Origin: Obelidium mucronatum
Lineage: Eukaryota; Chytridiomycota; Chytridiomycetes; Chytridiales; Chytriomycetaceae
Length of the DNA: 64,000 nt
Assembly (NCBI GenBank): GCA_025765595.1
Contig: JAIVFH010000051.1
Location: forward strand, 184,777-248,776
Reading direction: 5' to 3'
Part shown: positions 60,553 through 64,000 of the stretch, piece after piece
Layout of the letters: each line of letters opens with the position of its first letter
Position numbering within the stretch: the first letter of the stretch is position 1
Made by a program: the position numbers and the translations under genes
The notes under the pieces: model-generated
The model's database searches: none
What the model saw: only the letters and a program-made list of their open reading frames with translations
What the model was told of the DNA's origin: nothing

Positions 60553-62194
60553 TCAGATCGAATATTGCTGTGACCAGACTCTGTAGTCATGCATAATGTC
60601 ACAGAACCACTGATGCTGAAGCAACACCCAAGGATGCATGCGCTTCTTGGGATTATACGTCAAAAGGCCCTTCAAAAGAAAAAAAAGAACGAGTTACCAT
60701 TTCGGGAGCACACTCTCAAAACACGCACCTTCATAACATCGCGTCCAAGGGGATTCTCGGCAAAGAAAGTTTGGAAACGTTTATCCAACGCTTTCGCAGA
60801 CTGAAAAGAGCATTCAAACAGTATTGTATCGTCGGGGTTTGGAAAATCATCTGGGCCAGGAGGACCAATTGTGCTACAGATACTTAATTAACGAAAATAG
60901 AGCAGCATTTTTTTGAAAAATACAGCTGATAGTTACTCAAGAATGGCTTTTCGAATTTCAAATTCGTTGCTCACTTAATAGATAAATAAATCCAGTTGGC
61001 AAATGCGATTCTGAAAGAAGAGCCATGTACGAAAATAGTGTGTTACCTAGAAACAGAGGCCTTGCAAGAAGGAGTTCTGTATTTGGATAAAGTTAATCAA
61101 TGACTACCTAACGACTTAAAGTAACCAACCTGCAAAGATGCAACCAATTGACCACATGTCAATCATGCAAGAATAGCTACACAGAATTAGAATGAAACGA
61201 GTGAATATGGGATTTGGAATAAAAATGTATGGAGGAGAGGAGATTCGGTGTGGAAAGAATGTGAATAGAGAGAGATTCACCGCCTACGGCGGTATGGGAT
61301 AAAATGATAAGGAAATAGTCACAGTTATGGAAAGAAAGAATTCACCGCCTACGGCGGAATTCAAAAAAAAAGAAGTTCACCCCGCCTACCGGCGGTATTC
61401 CGGCTTTCTTCACCGCCTCCGGCGGTAGTCATTCACACATACCACTTCTTCCCATAATCCTCCTGCTGAAAAATCACTTCGGGAGCGCGATACAAAACAG
61501 TCTGAACAACAGGACTCATTGGATGAAGCGGATAAGGTTCTGGACGAGCGAGACCAAAATCAATCAATTTGATTTGCATGATACCACCAGGAGGCCAATC
61601 GGAAATCATGATATTCTGAGGTTTCAAGTCACGATGCATGAATCCATGGTCATTAATGAAGGCGATTGCAAGAGTGAGTTGGTAAAGAATGTGCTACCGT
61701 GCAAAATCTGTCAAGTTTACTGTATAGAATAAAACGCGAGGGAAGAACGAACCTTTGTCATCAGGACCGACAGGCATCCGTAGGAGTTGAGTGCGTCATG
61801 GAGACTCATTAAGCAGAGATCCATGACGAGCATGACGTGAGTGTCGTCTCTAGCGAATTCATGGAGCCTTTTATCGACTATTAAACGCGAAAGAAAGAAA
61901 AACAAAAAGAAAAACCAACCTGATGACAAACGGAAAACGCGTCTTTTCGGCCGTTTCCGTCGTCTCCTGCAGCACCATCAGCTCGCGGTAAAACACGGGC
62001 GGAATGCCCGCCTGGTCGCCCGCCGCCGCCACCGCCTGGCTCTTCACCGCCACAAAGCCGCCGTCGCTCAGCCGCCGCGCCTTGAACACCGCGCCGAATG
62101 CGCCCTCGCCGTGCTTCGTCACCGCCTCGTAGCGCTCCCACAGCGGCTTCGATGCTGTGCTGCTGGTGCTGCTGCTGTTGCTGTTGCCCAACAT
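60553..62194 (-). CDS. Divergent CDK-like protein kinase
   Basis: CMGC kinase. The ATG at 62194 opens a Ser-rich N-terminus. Then the Gly loop G-E-G-A-F-G-A-V-F, V-A-V-K-S-Q, and I-P-P-V-F-Y-R-E-L where classic CDKs have P-S-T-A-I-R-E. The catalytic loop reads H-R-D-L-K-P-Q-N-I-M, then D-F-G-L-A-R-P-E-P and V-V-Q-T-V-L-Y-R-A-P-E-V. The late exons give M-I-D-M-W-S-I-G-C-I-F-A-G, N-P-K-K-R-M-H-P-W and the end at 60553. About eight introns; one (about 61180-61439) carries palindromic repeats. The altered cyclin-helix motif suggests an unusual or absent cyclin partner. CDK7/8-like alternatives fit less well. Confidence 0.75.
61276..61432. repeat. Four copies of the CACCGCCTACGGCGG palindrome inside a kinase intron
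   Basis: Copies at about 61278-61294, 61339-61362, 61376-61400 and 61409-61426. The second is embedded in a longer perfect dyad (gaattcaccgcc-tac-ggcggaattc). All begin TTCACC. They lie in one intron of the CDK-like gene, in otherwise AT-rich sequence. Same class as the clusters near 26930 and 35500. Confidence 0.8.
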
Positions 62195-62275
62195 TTCTTT
62201 TTGTTTTGTTTTTGTTTTTGTTCTTTGTTTTTGGTGTTTTGATCAATGTCCGAATATTTATTGTTCAATCTTTTT

Positions 62276-64000
62276 TCATATCGAAAAGAAATGCGTCAAA
62301 TACCCCAACCACAACTCAACTGCATTGGGAATCAGCACAGGAAGGCCTGGAATATCCGATGGAACGAGCCAAGACTGCTGGAATTTCGCAATAGCCATTG
62401 TTTCAATTGCTTCCGAAAACGGGAAAAGCGGAGAACTTGGCTTCCTGCATTCCCGCGTCATAATGGTTGAAAATACATCGGCTGTCATTGGGTGGTTCCC
62501 CGGGTCTGCCAGTTTGAGCAATCTAGACAGCTGGTTCCACGAAAGACAAGTCTCAATACTTGCAGATAGGTGCACACATTGTCTCTCCCAAAAGCCGGTT
62601 GTGAGACACAGCTTTGTTAGGCTGTTTGCCAATAAATCAACGGGGGTGATTTGAATGAAGCTGTCATCCAGCAACGAAATTCGATTCTGCTTCATAGTCT
62701 TGATCAAGTCCCACGTAGCGTCATAATTTGAAACTGGAAATTGTATTCAAAGTCAAAAGGTTGCGAATTCTGGTTCTTGCTGCCAACGACAATGGCACTT
62801 ACCAAACGTTTGAGTGCTTCCCGACGCGGACAGATACGGTCGGGATTCCTCTCGCCCGAGCTCTTTGACACAAAACTTCCGATACGTTCTTTGTTTGGCT
62901 ATACCCAAAGAAAAATTCACCCGCTAGGCTTTCCAAGTCCACCTCATCGAGAGTACCGCTGGCAATTGCAGTGTTTTTTGATTGTACTGCAGATGCTGAA
63001 GACATGAAAACGACTCCCTTCACTTTCTTGATTGAAGCCAACCGTAAAACTTCAACAGTGCTTTCTACATTTGTCTTGCGAAGAGATTTGTAAGGGAGTA
63101 CAAAATCAACCTGAAATACAATCAAAATTAGAGCACCGAAATTGCGTTGAGGGCTTTAAAAAATCACTTGCCTTGGCACCGTTATGAATTATAACGTGGA
63201 CTGAATCTGCCAAAATCTCCCAATCACCTTCGCATACACCCAGCTTCGGTTCATCAATGTCTCCCAAAACTACTTCTGGCTCGGGCCATGCTTGACTCCA
63301 CTTCCCATGGTAATATTCCACAGCGTCCTTCACCCTTGCAGCTCCAAGCTCTTTGGTTTTTGCGCGAACATGACAAATCACTCTAACGTTTGAATGCTGC
63401 TTCATGAAGCTATGGTAGATACCACTTCCTAACAAACCCATTTGCTCCAGTCAATAAAACTGTGGGCGCGGCATCTTTACCCAGCGCTGCCACGTCGAAC
63501 GACATAATATTGTCCGTCTTGATACTCGGATCATCAAGCGCATTGATCTCATCCAAATACTCCTTCAAAGCCTCCTCCTTCGTCAAGACAATATCATCCA
63601 CACGTGGGGAGTCTGTCCATAATTCAGCGAGTCCGGAAACAGTGGGTTTTGCAGCAAACATTTGGACAGTGATTCCTTGGAATCCATCATCAACTGTACT
63701 CAGTTTCGCTAGTACCGAAACGGCTTGCATGGATGTTCCACCGAGCGCGAAAAACCGTCATGGACTTTCAAGGCTGTTCCTGGGACGACTGATGTTACTC
63801 CCAACACATGTTCCGCCAATCTATCATTAAATTAAGAAAAAAAAACGCATTTTTCGGAAGCATGGCAAAGCTTACCCATACGCTGGCGAAAAGACCACAC
63901 CAAGGCCGTACTCGCCAAAGAAGGCCAAAAAGTCGGAAATCATCGTGGCTTGAATTGGTTCAGCCGCACAAGAAATCAGCTTCAGTGAGCTCAAGTCCAA
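62276..64000 (-). CDS. A-T-R (adenylation-carrier-reductase) enzyme, aminoadipate/carboxylate reductase-like (5' partial)
   Basis: The gene enters from the right edge. The adenylation domain ends with L-S-S-L-K-L-I-S-C-A-A-E-P-I and, across an intron (about 63830-63875), Y-G-L-A-E-H-V-L-G-V, a form seen in fatty-acyl-AMP-ligase-type domains. The carrier domain follows with the phosphopantetheine serine in L-G-G-T-S-M-Q-A-V (about 63730). The reductase has T-G-A-N-G-F (NADPH site, about 63440) and the catalytic Y-S-Q-T-K (about 62890). The stop is at 62276. The architecture is that of Lys2 and carboxylic acid reductases, which reduce an enzyme-bound acyl thioester to an aldehyde. The substrate cannot be told from this part. 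Confidence 0.8.

Overview
The window looks like nuclear DNA of a zoosporic fungus, most probably a chytrid (Chytridiomycota). Genes are densely packed on both strands and carry short GT-AG introns of about 40-105 nt. Fungal markers include a GPI-anchored Kre9/KNH-like wall protein, an mS41 (FYV4) mitoribosomal protein and an aminoadipate-reductase-like A-T-R enzyme. An SPAG8-like axonemal protein points to a flagellated stage, and a Crinkler-RHS-type NTPase/nuclease gene fits effector families known from chytrids. The species cannot be named from sequence alone.

Left part (1-16.8 kb), accessory gene families around one housekeeping gene. Four of the five members of an unrecognised seven-helix membrane protein family lie here (<1-568, 6365-7261, 10029-11103, 11211-12588; the fifth is 53162-54113). 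Two of them sit directly beside DOMON/cytochrome b561 genes (655-3125, 12644-13160, 13361-15839). Between them are the AFG2/SPATA5 AAA ATPase (3238-6264) and a tandem array of four membrane-anchored parvulin isomerases (7572-9993). Several members of these families have broken reading frames.

Middle part (16.8-48 kb), mostly single-copy genes. These are tRNA-Cys, a GH18-like protein without the catalytic acid, PIG-S, a PiT phosphate transporter, a PAQR receptor-like protein, a LigB-type (4,5-DOPA) dioxygenase, a DXD glycosyltransferase-like protein, U2A', the SPAG8-like protein, two GPI-anchored Cu/Zn superoxide dismutases, an ABCC transporter, tRNA-Arg(CCG), a cysteine-rich GPI protein, uS15, mS41 and an ADCK2-like kinase.

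Right part (47.8-64 kb). An HNH-type protein gene faces a Crinkler-RHS-like NTPase/nuclease gene. The latter shares a 52-bp spacer with a membrane-anchored superoxide dismutase whose 3' end has been duplicated in tandem. Then follow the fifth seven-helix gene, a long FG nucleoporin with an N-terminal membrane helix (POM121-like), two tandem secreted ML-domain proteins, a divergent CDK-like kinase and the 3' part of the A-T-R reductase.

Two features run across the window. Short GC-rich palindromes are scattered in spacers and one intron. Several genes have a GC-rich first exon or 5' half that starts sharply at or near the ATG, behind an AT-rich spacer. Exon limits are my own reading of splice sites and homology; no search was run.
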